The position numbers were made by a program, and so were the translations under genes. Below are positions 17,672 through 25,801 of a stretch of DNA of 35,420 bases, piece by piece (positions within the stretch are counted from its first letter, which is position 1; every line of letters begins with the position of its first letter). Origin of the DNA: Candidatus Geocrenenecus huangii (lineage in GTDB: Archaea > Thermoproteota > Nitrososphaeria_A > Caldarchaeales > Wolframiiraptoraceae); the NCBI GenBank assembly GCA_023268155.1, contig JALNKM010000012.1, positions 1 through 35,420 of the forward strand. Reading direction: 5' to 3'. The notes under the pieces were generated by a model. That model was given only the letters and a program-made list of their open reading frames with translations, was not told the DNA's origin and made no database searches.

Positions 17672-19861
17672 TTATTCCACCATCTTTAAAATTATAACCC
17701 TCTCATTCTGATATACTACGATGTATGCTGGATCATGAAGTAAGTGAAGATATTCATGCTTAGTTATGGGTTCAAGTGAGATATATCTGTTATGGGGTTT
17801 TACATGTTGTATCCTTGGAATTACAATATATTGTCCCCCGACTTCCTTCAAAATGTCTGCTGAGCGTATGACCTTGACTGAACCTACATTTTCCACTTCT
17901 CCGTCAGGCGATATCTTAATGAAACCTAAGATAGAATCGTTGTCATGAGCTGTTTTAAAGATGAATGGCATAGCGGTCATAGAATTCGTATCTATGAGAA
18001 ATCTTCCAATACTTGTGATCAATGTTAATCTACCAAATGTGCCAGCTCTGACATCCCATAGAGTTATTGAAGGCCACATCTTTAACTCTATAGCTAGCTT
18101 ATAGATGTTAACCTTATTTCTTAACGGCTCAGCCTTGAAAGATAAAATAACCTCGGCAGAATTACTGGTAACAGATAGAGTTTTCTCAACTATGCTATGC
18201 TCTAAAAAATATCTAATTATTAGTTTATCTTCCTTCTCTAATACCTCGATCTTTTGAGCATCTGATAGAAAATCTCTAAAATAGCCTGCCTCAGATACTC
18301 CTTCAACATAACTCGAGTTTGCTTCAAGATATAAGAGCTCTTCTAATGCTCCAAAAGCTTTCAAGGCAACCCTAGTAGACATGTTCTCACTAGGGTTTCT
18401 AGGCTCATATAGAGCTGCAAGATTGTTTGTTAAAGCTATTGATGAAAGTAGTATCGTCTTCGCCATATAAGCTCTCTCAAGCTCCCCCTGAACAAACAGA
18501 TACATTGGATGAGCAAGCATGAGTACACGCCTCGATGATAAACCCTCAATCCACCTAGCAATCTCTTCTTCAGCAACGATAACAACTCTTTCAGGAATAT
18601 TCTCTTCAATCCATTTAACTGCCTCGAGTTTCTCTCTGTCACCATACTTATCACGAAAATTATACCATTCGTTGAGATTATTAAAAGTTTGGATGCCATA
18701 GAAGATTGAAGAACAACATGATACAACTACGACTACCAGTATTATAATCTTAGCAAATCCGCTAAACTTAATTGACAGGAGAATCCTCAATAATTCTCGA
18801 AGTTTATCATATTTACCTATTCTAGATATAGAAGTATGCAGAGTATCAAATAGAAAAGATGTCGAGCCGGCTGCTAGAAAAATAAATGGATCCACAAAGA
18901 AGAAAAATACTCTATAATAGTCTAATGCAATCCCTAGCTTATGCATATTCAGTAGAAGGATCGGTGCCGAGGCCCAGGCAACTAATACAGAGACTTCAAG
19001 CAATCTCTTCTTAATGAAAATCGACATAACTATCGTTGAAGCGAATAGAAAGTATAGTGAAAACATTAGGATAGGGCTCTTAAAAATCCATGTTAATAAC
19101 CCACTCGAAATGACTGGCTCTAAATGATAGTAAGCAGCCTCATTATTTAAGACATATTGTGAAGACCGGAGAAATATTATACTGTAGATAAGATAACCAC
19201 CTATTGATGAGGAAGCTATAAGCGAAGTCTTCTTTACTATATTAGGCTTCTTTAAAAAAATAGATGATGCCAAGAGTAAGAGTAGGGTAGATGAATAGGC
19301 AAGGAAGGTAATATTATGTCCTATTGCTATAATTATCGAGAAAAGAAGTAAGAATGCTACCGTCTTAGAGAAACCCTTGTTAAGCCATGATACCAATAAG
19401 CTCATGGAGATGTTCATGAACGATAATGTTAGGAGGTTTGGATAACCTCCCCAACCAAGCATTTCTACATGAATAGGAAGAAACATAAACATTAATGCTG
19501 TCAAAAATGCGGTAAGTCTATTACCAAATATCATTATGGAAGATATGTAGGCTATTGCTGGTCTTATAGAGAAGACGAGCGTCGCCAAGAGTTTTACTGC
19601 TATTACAGGATCTAATTTGAGAAAGATTGCCACAGCTAGAATTGAGGGGAAGAGAGGTGGATAGTTAAGAGTTTTCTCTTCCCACATTGGCCAAGTTATG
19701 CCTAGGTAAGCTTTTGCATACTTTAACCATAAACCTCCATCAACCCACCAGGGTAAAGCCCTAGATCCGAGAAAACCCCAAGTAACTGCAAAAGTAATTA
19801 AGAAGATTATTAATGGAACTATATGGTCTAAAGGAAAACTTCTATATCTGGACTTTAACAT
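17672..19861 (-). CDS. GT-C/AglB-like membrane protein with a C-terminal ectodomain
   Basis: A 729-aa protein. About 11-13 spans occupy residues 12-385. The first outer loop has ALPWWVDGGLWLKYAK (Asp41) and NYPPLFPS; FLPIHVEMLGWGGYPN comes next. These match the corresponding loops of the 933-aa protein, so the two are paralogues. After the last span, VKWIEENIPERVVIVAEEE leads into IARWIEGLSSRRVLM, where AglB would have WWDYG. One beta-rich outer domain follows, ending DPAYIVVYQNERVIILKM. It is the second gene of the operon, 37 bases after the 44-aa protein gene. It should transfer sugar from a polyprenyl carrier outside the membrane, but it is not a canonical oligosaccharyltransferase. Confidence 0.7.
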   Translation of the reverse strand: MLKSRYRSFPLDHIVPLIIFLITFAVTWGFLGSRALPWWVDGGLWLKYAKAYLGITWPMWEEKTLNYPPLFPSILAVAIFLKLDPVIAVKLLATLVFSIRPAIAYISSIMIFGNRLTAFLTALMFMFLPIHVEMLGWGGYPNLLTLSFMNISMSLLVSWLNKGFSKTVAFLLLFSIIIAIGHNITFLAYSSTLLLLLASSIFLKKPNIVKKTSLIASSSIGGYLIYSIIFLRSSQYVLNNEAAYYHLEPVISSGLLTWIFKSPILMFSLYFLFASTIVMSIFIKKRLLEVSVLVAWASAPILLLNMHKLGIALDYYRVFFFFVDPFIFLAAGSTSFLFDTLHTSISRIGKYDKLRELLRILLSIKFSGFAKIIILVVVVVSCCSSIFYGIQTFNNLNEWYNFRDKYGDREKLEAVKWIEENIPERVVIVAEEEIARWIEGLSSRRVLMLAHPMYLFVQGELERAYMAKTILLSSIALTNNLAALYEPRNPSENMSTRVALKAFGALEELLYLEANSSYVEGVSEAGYFRDFLSDAQKIEVLEKEDKLIIRYFLEHSIVEKTLSVTSNSAEVILSFKAEPLRNKVNIYKLAIELKMWPSITLWDVRAGTFGRLTLITSIGRFLIDTNSMTAMPFIFKTAHDNDSILGFIKISPDGEVENVGSVKVIRSADILKEVGGQYIVIPRIQHVKPHNRYISLEPITKHEYLHLLHDPAYIVVYQNERVIILKMVE

Positions 19862-19898
19862 GCACTATGCATCTATCTAAAAAGATGAAGGTTCTCTG

Positions 19899-20033
19899 TT
19901 AGCCAATGTAAGGTGGCGGCGCCGGAGGTAAGAATGCACTCACTATCAATACTATAGCAACTCCAAGCAGTAGTAAGACTATCAACCATTCCCACGGAAA
20001 CCTTCTTCTACCTGATCTCTCTTCTCTAACCAT
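19899..20033 (-). CDS. 44-aa single-span membrane protein with a proline-rich tail (operon leader)
   Basis: The ATG at 20033 opens a 44-codon frame ending at TAA 19899-19901. The start MVREERSGRRRFPWEW is strongly basic. One hydrophobic helix spans about residues 16-34 (LIVLLLLGVAIVLIVSAF), and the tail is LPPAPPPYIG. Basic residues before the helix predict the N-terminus inside and the proline tail outside. GGTGG (20038-20042) lies 4 bases before ATG, a good archaeal ribosome-binding site, and a TATA box lies at 20071-20080. It is therefore the first gene of the glycan operon. The family is not recognised. It may be a small partner subunit of the 729-aa GT-C protein encoded 37 bases downstream; that role is inference. 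Confidence 0.65.
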   Translation of the reverse strand: MVREERSGRRRFPWEWLIVLLLLGVAIVLIVSAFLPPAPPPYIG

Positions 20034-20070
20034 AATCCCACCATATCGTGACTAAACATATAACTGGCTG

Positions 20071-20080
20071 TATAAATATT
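20071..20080 (-). promoter_or_regulatory. TATA box of the six-gene glycan operon
   Basis: The minus strand reads aatatttata, centred 42 bases before ATG 20033, which predicts a short leader carrying the GGTGG ribosome-binding site. The left end of the IS6-like element begins only 18 bases upstream of this box. Confidence 0.5.
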
Positions 20081-20097
20081 TTTTTGTGAAGTTATCA

Positions 20098-20710
20098 GTA
20101 GTGTCCGGATAAGCATTGTATTTAAAGGGATATGTTTCATGGTAGTTGTAGGAAGGTCTTCGAAGGTTCTAATCCTTGCCCTTGAGCCTATAAGTAAGTC
20201 CACGGTAAACGAGCTTGCTGGGAAGTTCTCCTCAATAGTTAAGATCTCTCTAGATTCTAAGATTAGGAGGTGTATAGCTGTTGATGAGACGAAGCTCAAG
20301 GTTAAGGGTGTTATAGTATATGTATGGTCTGCAGTAGACGTGGATTCAGGCGAATTACTAACTCTAGAAGCTTCATATTGTAGGAGCTGCCTGAACACTC
20401 TACTATTCCTTAAGAAGACCTTGAGGCTATGCATGAACAGCCTAAGATTATAGTTGATAGGGATCCATGGTATCTATAGGCTCTAGAGAGGCTTGGCCTA
20501 GAGTATGAGCATTAAAGGTTCGGAGTGAGGAGTAGGGTTGAGAGATTCTTCAGATACCTTAAGGAGAGGACCATGGTGTTCCATAACAAGCTAAACGCAA
20601 GAGAATATATGCAGGGAATAACTAACCTAAACATATTCCTCAAACTATTCACTCTATACTACCAGGTCATGAAGGGTGGAGGTGGTTAAACATGCTTATC
20701 CTGACACTAC
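20098..20710. mobile_element. IS6-like insertion sequence, decayed (copy B)
   Basis: Inverted ends are gtagtgtccggataagcat (20098-20116) and the complement of 20692-20710, gtagtgtcaggataagcat, 18 of 19 identical. The element is 613 bp and holds one DDE transposase pseudogene. The same ends occur in a 106-bp MITE (25485-25590), at 28129-28143 and at 32031-32045, so this is the reference copy of the family in the window. No convincing target duplication is seen. The assignment to IS6 rests on the transposase. Confidence 0.8.
20139..20689 (+). pseudogene. IS6-like (ISPfu/IS240-like) DDE transposase pseudogene
   Basis: The frame from ATG 20139 gives CIAVDETKLKVKG and VYVWSAVDVDSGELL, with the first catalytic Asp in VDET. 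A frameshift near 20437 moves the reading to PKIIVDRDPWYL, with the second Asp. A TAG precedes ALERLGLEYEH and a TAA follows it, and then RFGVRSRVERFFRYLKERT supplies the catalytic Glu. It ends MKGGGG at TAA 20687-20689. Order and spacing match IS6-family transposases of archaea. One frameshift and two stops make it inactive. The N-terminus before VDET is short and probably has an internal deletion, judging by the different N-terminus of the copy at 31914-31994. Confidence 0.8.
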
Positions 20711-20751
20711 CTAATTATTATGGTCTCCACATAGAAGCATGTCTCGTACCG

Positions 20752-21237
20752 CTAAATTGTCTTACTAAGTCTTTTCAAATAATCATTAAATCGAGCATCT
20801 TCTATTATATTCTTAAAGTCTTCCATCTCTTCAACCAATATTCTTCTAAGCGTAACCCTAGCAGCTTGTAAGCTGGTTAAACCACAGTAGAATATGTAAG
20901 TGGGGTCTCTCCTCCATTCCTCAGCATCATTATTCCCCCATCTTGATGCAAGCCTACTGTTGCGCCAAGCAATCAATGTACCGATCCTTGACAACAGCTT
21001 CACAGGACTAAGTAAGAGTTGCAGCTTCTTTATTATATTAACTAGTATTGATAGAACAGCCTGACTCCTAAATTTTATAGTCTTTAACCTTAAGGCAAGC
21101 TCGATCCAATCTCTAACATGACGTTCAACATAATACCAGAGCCCATTTAGCTTTAATTTCTTTACTAACTCTGAAAGCCGGCTCCTAATATATGAAGCAT
21201 CAATTCCTAAAAACGTGTTAATGTAATTCTGCATCAT
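20752..21237 (-). CDS. Hypothetical basic protein, 161 aa
   Basis: No family is recognised. The product is basic and helix-rich, with long amphipathic stretches (SILVNIIKKLQLLLSPVKLL, residues about 64-83) and no clear membrane span or signal peptide. A TATA-like box at 21261-21270 lies 29 bases upstream of the ATG, which is good support for a leaderless real gene. The start may be ATG 21237 or the adjacent ATG 21234. It is divergent from the secreted-protein gene across 198 bases and convergent with the IS copy. A role linked to either neighbour cannot be argued from sequence. Confidence 0.5.
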   Translation of the reverse strand: MMQNYINTFLGIDASYIRSRLSELVKKLKLNGLWYYVERHVRDWIELALRLKTIKFRSQAVLSILVNIIKKLQLLLSPVKLLSRIGTLIAWRNSRLASRWGNNDAEEWRRDPTYIFYCGLTSLQAARVTLRRILVEEMEDFKNIIEDARFNDYLKRLSKTI

Positions 21238-21260
21238 TCAGTAGTTTCATAATCTCGACT

Positions 21261-21270
21261 TTTTATTAAG
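21261..21270 (-). promoter_or_regulatory. TATA box of the 161-aa gene
   Basis: The minus-strand sequence cttaataaaa is centred 29 bases before ATG 21237. It shares the 198-base divergent intergenic region with the promoter of the secreted-protein gene. Confidence 0.4.
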
Positions 21271-21400
21271 TATTGCTAATACCTTATTTAATCTTCAGGG
21301 TACGCAATATACATTTGATTAATTTATAATCATTACGAATATTCTAACGATTCTAAATACAATTCTAGATATTATCAGGCTTTTTTTAGAACTAAGAAGT

Positions 21401-21409
21401 TAAATATTA
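21401..21409 (+). promoter_or_regulatory. TATA box of the S-layer-like gene
   Basis: The sequence taaatatta is centred 31 bases before ATG 21436. The predicted transcript start falls around 21431-21436, so the message would be leaderless or nearly so. Confidence 0.5.
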
Positions 21410-21435
21410 GTAATCGATCAAAGTTATGAGCAAAA

Positions 21436-24102
21436 ATGAGTTTGGAAAATAATAAGTTTGCAGGAAAAGTAAAAAACGTCATAGCCATAGGCTTAATCGC
21501 AGCGCTTCTATTGACTAGTTTTGCAGTAGGATTCAGTCTGGTGAGCCTTAAAGAAGAAGTTGAAGTCGTTTGGTGGCCAGACCCAGCGACATGGTACATG
21601 AATGTTGATGGGACTTTATCAAGCGACGATTTTCCATACTTCCCATACAATACAACGAATCTAAATATAGGATTCTCCAAGTTTGGCGAAATGATCGATA
21701 TGGTTCATAAGAAAGGTTTGGAATTCGGTGCAGTTGATCCATTTGCTCCACCAGGCGGCCCAAGCATAGGTTCAGTACCAGAGTATACTTGGCTGAACGG
21801 CTGGACCATAAATATAACATATAGTTATAGGATATTGCCTGGAGTAGTTACGAGGAATGTTTGGGCAGTAGCGATTTACTCTGATAGGGCAGGCGTTAGA
21901 GGACCATGGCTAAGAGTAGACTTTCCTGCTGGAGATTGTGCTGGGACCTCAGCTGACGGAGACAGCCCCTTCGGATACAAACATGGATGCGAAGACCCAA
22001 TAGATAGAGGACACGTAATCTGGGATGAACACTATACTCAAGCAGCTTATCCATACAATGCTCTACATAATGGTGGAAGAAAGACCAATGGAACCGTCAT
22101 AACAGAACCCATCAATGTACTCTATGAAGATAATAGAAGATTCGTAGCAGTACTGGTAAACCATGTATACGACCATCCAGAGCCAGGACCATCAACTGAA
22201 GGAGACATACACTTAGTAGACGTAGTCTTCACAATAGACTTCTACAAAGATAAACATCAAGTAATAGTACTCAAGGATATTAAGTCAAAGATAAGTGAGA
22301 AAGAGCTTGAAGGAAGAATGAATATACAGTTTAGCAATAGAGGAGAATGGGACCTTGGAACAGAGCAAGCCGGCTACGCAAGCTACTACCACTTCTACAC
22401 AGAAGGAAATTGTTCTGGTTTTGATACTTCTTCTGAGTCATTCCCAACAGAATACACTGAAGACTACCATCTCTTACTAAGAGATATCTACCCGTTTGAC
22501 ACTAGTGTGTCAGAACCTGGAAAGACCTGCTACGCGAGATATAGACTAGGTGGAGAAGACGATGGCTGGGATAGATTTGACCTCTTCCAAGCTATAAATC
22601 CAGGAGCAGATGTTGTAGGCTATGCAGCTTTCTGGCCTCCATTAAGCGATTGGTCTGCATATGGCTGGGCTTACGCTCTCAGGTCTATGGATGCTGGAGA
22701 CCCCCACTACATCGATGCACCAACACCACCAGGTGAGCCATCGATACCATACGTAATCGGTGAATGGGACTTTGAATTAAGCCACAAAGATGCTCCAGAC
22801 AATGCATTCAGAGGAGTAACAGTATATGGAGTAACAGAGCTTGTTGAAGCTGATGATCAAAACATAGGTATTGGACATAGTAACATCCCTGAAGATGAAG
22901 TATTAAACTATACGTTGCAAGAAGTCTTCAACCCATGGGACCTTCGGGATGCATCACGTAAAGATACATTTAGATGGGCATATATAGCCCATGTGCCAGT
23001 TGGCCTCCAAATAAATCTAACGAATGTAGCTGAAGAAATTATCCCAGAAGAGAATTGGCGTACAATTCACATCGTGCCTGACGATGAGTGGGATGATTAT
23101 AGCGTCTTCGCTGAAAGAATCTTCGATTTGACAACTGGAAAACTACTAGTGAGAGGCGTTAACTACAATATATCAGGTACAATAATATACTTCGAGTCTG
23201 AATTAAAAGGGCATCTTGTTAAGATACTGTTCAGTACAGTGGGAGAACCTTTTGGTAGATATGAGTGGATAATTGTTGGTAGAGACTCGAACCCGATAGA
23301 CTCAGCTGGAGCAGCAATGGTTGCAGCAGCATTGAAGAATAAGGATTGCGCTACGATAACATTAGAAGATGAAGATATATTCCTATGTACGCCTATTGAG
23401 GTTGGTTTAGCGGGCTTCGATATGTGGAATCCAGGGTATCCAACGGCTGCATCTGTGATGAAGAGGTTTGGCCCTGGAACGACTGTATTTGACTTCATGT
23501 TCAATCCAGCTGGTGGAGACTATAGAACAGCATTCTTAAACCATTGGCCCAACAACCTTAACTGGTCTGTGAAGACATCGAATATAATCGCTGTCGGCGG
23601 ACCTGGAGCAAACCTCGTATCAGATTACTTCAACTCATTCAGCCAAGCAATATTCAGGAGCAGTAGTGGAATGTACTGGCGTATAGGCGGACCACCATAT
23701 GATTGGCTAATACCATCTGACTGGGGTGCAAATAGAATACATCCATATCCAGATAGGGCTGCTGGAGAAGGCTTAGCCGTGATAACGACATACAAGGACC
23801 TGGATGGAACAGTTGGACTGGTAGTCTACGGAGCAACTGGAGAAGATACATGGTGGGCAACTCACTGGCTATACGATATACACGGTGATCATGTCTGCTT
23901 CACCTACTACAACTTGACCGCTGGTCAGAATATTGAAGTGTGTGGAGAGAATGGTCTTAGACTCCTACAAAATATGAATCCTGGAGTAACTACGATAGTT
24001 CTATCGATAAAGTATCCAAGCACCATGCCGCCGTTTACTCCAGATATAGAGGTAATAAAGCTTTTAGGAACAATAAGTACAAAGACTCCGAAGGACCCAT
24101 AA
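21436..24102 (+). CDS. Large secreted glycoprotein, probable S-layer or S-layer-associated protein
   Basis: An 888-aa protein. Residues 12-36 form a signal peptide or anchor. The rest is polar and aromatic-rich, with nine N-X-S/T sequons (NTT, NIT, NGT, NCS, NYT, NLT, NIS, NWS, NLT) and eight cysteines spaced as four likely disulfides. The C-terminal region holds IIVGRDSNPIDSAGAAMVAA (612-631), NIIAVGGPGANLVSDYFNS (716-734) and GLVVYGATGEDT (794-805). These resemble the GGP-N and D-AA-IAAAL elements of archaeal S-layer outer domains. They also match the C-terminal domain of the subtilase at 25802. No C-terminal membrane span is present, so anchoring would be through the N-terminal helix or partner proteins. 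Size, promoter and neighbouring glycan genes suggest an abundant surface protein; S-layer identity is inferred. Confidence 0.65.
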   Translation: MSLENNKFAGKVKNVIAIGLIAALLLTSFAVGFSLVSLKEEVEVVWWPDPATWYMNVDGTLSSDDFPYFPYNTTNLNIGFSKFGEMIDMVHKKGLEFGAVDPFAPPGGPSIGSVPEYTWLNGWTINITYSYRILPGVVTRNVWAVAIYSDRAGVRGPWLRVDFPAGDCAGTSADGDSPFGYKHGCEDPIDRGHVIWDEHYTQAAYPYNALHNGGRKTNGTVITEPINVLYEDNRRFVAVLVNHVYDHPEPGPSTEGDIHLVDVVFTIDFYKDKHQVIVLKDIKSKISEKELEGRMNIQFSNRGEWDLGTEQAGYASYYHFYTEGNCSGFDTSSESFPTEYTEDYHLLLRDIYPFDTSVSEPGKTCYARYRLGGEDDGWDRFDLFQAINPGADVVGYAAFWPPLSDWSAYGWAYALRSMDAGDPHYIDAPTPPGEPSIPYVIGEWDFELSHKDAPDNAFRGVTVYGVTELVEADDQNIGIGHSNIPEDEVLNYTLQEVFNPWDLRDASRKDTFRWAYIAHVPVGLQINLTNVAEEIIPEENWRTIHIVPDDEWDDYSVFAERIFDLTTGKLLVRGVNYNISGTIIYFESELKGHLVKILFSTVGEPFGRYEWIIVGRDSNPIDSAGAAMVAAALKNKDCATITLEDEDIFLCTPIEVGLAGFDMWNPGYPTAASVMKRFGPGTTVFDFMFNPAGGDYRTAFLNHWPNNLNWSVKTSNIIAVGGPGANLVSDYFNSFSQAIFRSSSGMYWRIGGPPYDWLIPSDWGANRIHPYPDRAAGEGLAVITTYKDLDGTVGLVVYGATGEDTWWATHWLYDIHGDHVCFTYYNLTAGQNIEVCGENGLRLLQNMNPGVTTIVLSIKYPSTMPPFTPDIEVIKLLGTISTKTPKDP

Positions 24103-24113
24103 AACCCCCTGCA

Positions 24114-24158
24114 TATTTTTATAAAACCAATCTTTATTTTTTAATTTCTTGAATTTTT
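24114..24158 (+). terminator. T-rich transcription terminator of the secreted-protein gene
   Basis: Starting about 11 bases after the stop codon are three T-runs in 45 bases (atattttta, ctttattttttaattt, gaattttta). This is the normal archaeal intrinsic termination signal. No strong hairpin is visible. Confidence 0.5.
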
Positions 24159-24584
24159 AGATATGTTTTCTGAAGATCTATCTAGAATACGTACTATGAA
24201 AATATCTTAATCTATACCATGCAATCTATCTCCACACCATTTGCAACTGCCCTCATAATAGATGGACTTAAATAAACATTGGTAGAAATAGCTTCTGATG
24301 GAGGGAGTTCCTCAAAGCTCAAAGATCTTCGAGGGCTGATGAAGACCTGGAGAGAGTTACTCTGACCAGGGCATGGGGCCATGAGAGCGTTATGGGCTAT
24401 GGAAGGCCCAGATACTTCATGCTCAAAGTATCAGGCGCTAATACGGTAGAATAGTAAGCATGGGTTGATGAAGCTTCTTCGAGGCAAAGATACCTAAAAG
24501 GCCCTTACAAATAAAAACTTAAAGAAACGCAAAATATACTTAGTATTTAAAGTCTAGCCTTCTTCTAGGTAGTCTTAAGCAGAC
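24159..24584. other. Intergenic stretch without recognisable gene
   Basis: No open frame with coding character is seen. A run from about 24298 to 24450 reads partly open (GYGRPRYFMLKVSGANTVE) but is interrupted and matches nothing recognised. It is probably a decayed mobile gene, given the debris that follows. Confidence 0.4.
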
Positions 24585-24967
24585 TTACATAGCTCTGGAG
24601 ATTCGCCAGCCTCGGAGTGCCCTGAGTTCATCGCCTCCAATCGAGCTCATGCATCTCTCCATAGCCTTTCCAATATATTTGACTGTCCTCCTTCTTATTT
24701 CTTCTTTGCTTAAGCCGAGCATCGCCTCGACATACTGGTGCATGACAGCATCGAAGGTTATTGCTCTAAGGCATAGCTTTGGGTCTTCGAAGTACTTGTG
24801 GAGCTGCTCATCTATGTACCTGTTCAGGAAGGCTATCAGCGGGCTGCGTCGACCCATCTCCACAGTATATGGTCTCCGCCAGCTAAAAAGCTTAACACTC
24901 CACGGCTCCATTGACCGCATCCTTATGGCTGGAGGAGGATGAAGGCTGGAAGCCTCGTTCCTCCTCC
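24585..24967 (-). pseudogene. Cassette gene 2, unknown protein, copy 1 (frameshifted)
   Basis: An ATG at 24967 lies 3 bases after the stop of the HTH pseudogene. The opening frame runs into a stop, and the conserved part resumes in another frame: SPLIAFLNRYIDEQLHKYFE, then DPKLCLRAI, HQYVEAMLGLSKEEIRRRT and YIGKAMERCMSS. It aligns along about 85 residues with the product of 28942-29319, and the shared residues (PLIAF-N, HK-F-DP--CL-AI, HQY-E, GLS--EI-RRT--Y-GKAME-CM-S) define a family that I cannot name. It is Cys- and charge-containing, helical and soluble. The function is unknown. Confidence 0.6.
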
Positions 24968-24970
24968 ATC

Positions 24971-25266
24971 CTCTATGATCTCTCGACGATTAGCCTGAAG
25001 ACAGCTCTCATCAAAACCTTCACATCTTCTTCAAGCTTCTTAATCCTCTCCTCAAATCTGGCCTTCAACAGCCTTCTTTATCTCCTCATACTTTTCCAGC
25101 TTCTTCGACAGCCTCTTCATATGGATGGAGATATTTGGAGTTAGATACTCCGAGGCGCTTTAGCCGCTTTCGTCACGCTTACACCTTCTGCGATTAGGTT
25201 GTAGACTTCGATCTGTCTCTCAGTGAGACCAGCAGCCCTCAACTCCTTAAGGCTATACCTCTTCAT
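24971..25266 (-). pseudogene. Cassette gene 1, HTH DNA-binding protein, copy 1 (broken)
   Basis: From ATG 25266 the frame reads MKRYSLKELRAAGLTERQIE and VYNLIAEGVSVTKAAKA. It then breaks with several frameshifts and stops, and resumes as RFEERIKKLEEDVKVLMRAV to the TAG at 24971-24973. The intact homologue at 29323-29620 shows that the lost part is the second helix of a helix-turn-helix like those of sigma-70 region 4 or Tfx proteins, followed by a coiled coil. It is upstream of, and 3 bases from, the partner gene. Confidence 0.65.
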
Positions 25267-25484
25267 AGACCTCTTTATAGACTCTAATAGCTTTGGCGGT
25301 TAAAAGATCTTCAATATCGTTATACAAGTGTTTAGCTAGTGTGCTTAACCTGTGGCCCAGTAGATGAAGAGGGCTGAGGATTCAAGGGGGCCGCAGCATT
25401 AATGTCAGATACTCTATGCAGCCTCTCTAGCCTTCGCATGAGACTCTGAGGGGGTGTATGGCAGCCGTAGTTAGCAGTTTCTGG

Positions 25485-25590
25485 GTAGTGTCCGGATAAC
25501 GCTTTAAATAGTATGAGACCTGGACTCAAGCTTGTGATATCTAGGAAGAAAGTGGTTCAGACTTTAAATACCATCTTATCCGGACACTAC
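25485..25590. mobile_element. 106-bp MITE derived from the IS6-like family
   Basis: The ends gtagtgtccggataa (25485-25499) and the complement of 25576-25590 are identical over 15 bases and match the termini of the IS copy at 20098-20710. On the right side the similarity continues inward: gataagatggtatttaaag against gataagcattgtatttaaag at the IS left end. It has no coding capacity. The element looks like an IS end copied in inverted orientation around a short filler. Confidence 0.85.
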
Positions 25591-25801
25591 CTCAACCCAA
25601 GACATAAAACAAATATAGATGGTAGGCCATAAACCTTCTTAAGTTGACAAGCCCCTAGAAAGGAGAAAGTGAAGAAATATTATTTTAGAGCTGCCTTGAA
25701 CATATTACTTGTGACAGCGAACATTATCACTCTCAAATTGATATAGTATTCCTAGATTTGCATTTTAAAATCTTATAGGTGAGAATATTCTCTCATGAGT
25801 A

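Noticed and set aside
17672-19861. Calling the 729-aa and 933-aa proteins oligosaccharyltransferases (AglB)
   Set aside because: The overall layout is similar, but the diagnostic WWDYG motif is missing in both, so the name would overstate the evidence.
21426-21452. Short upstream frame of 8 codons (MSKNEFGK) overlapping the start of the secreted-protein gene
   Set aside because: The TATA box predicts a transcript start at about 21431-21436, so this ATG is probably not on the message.
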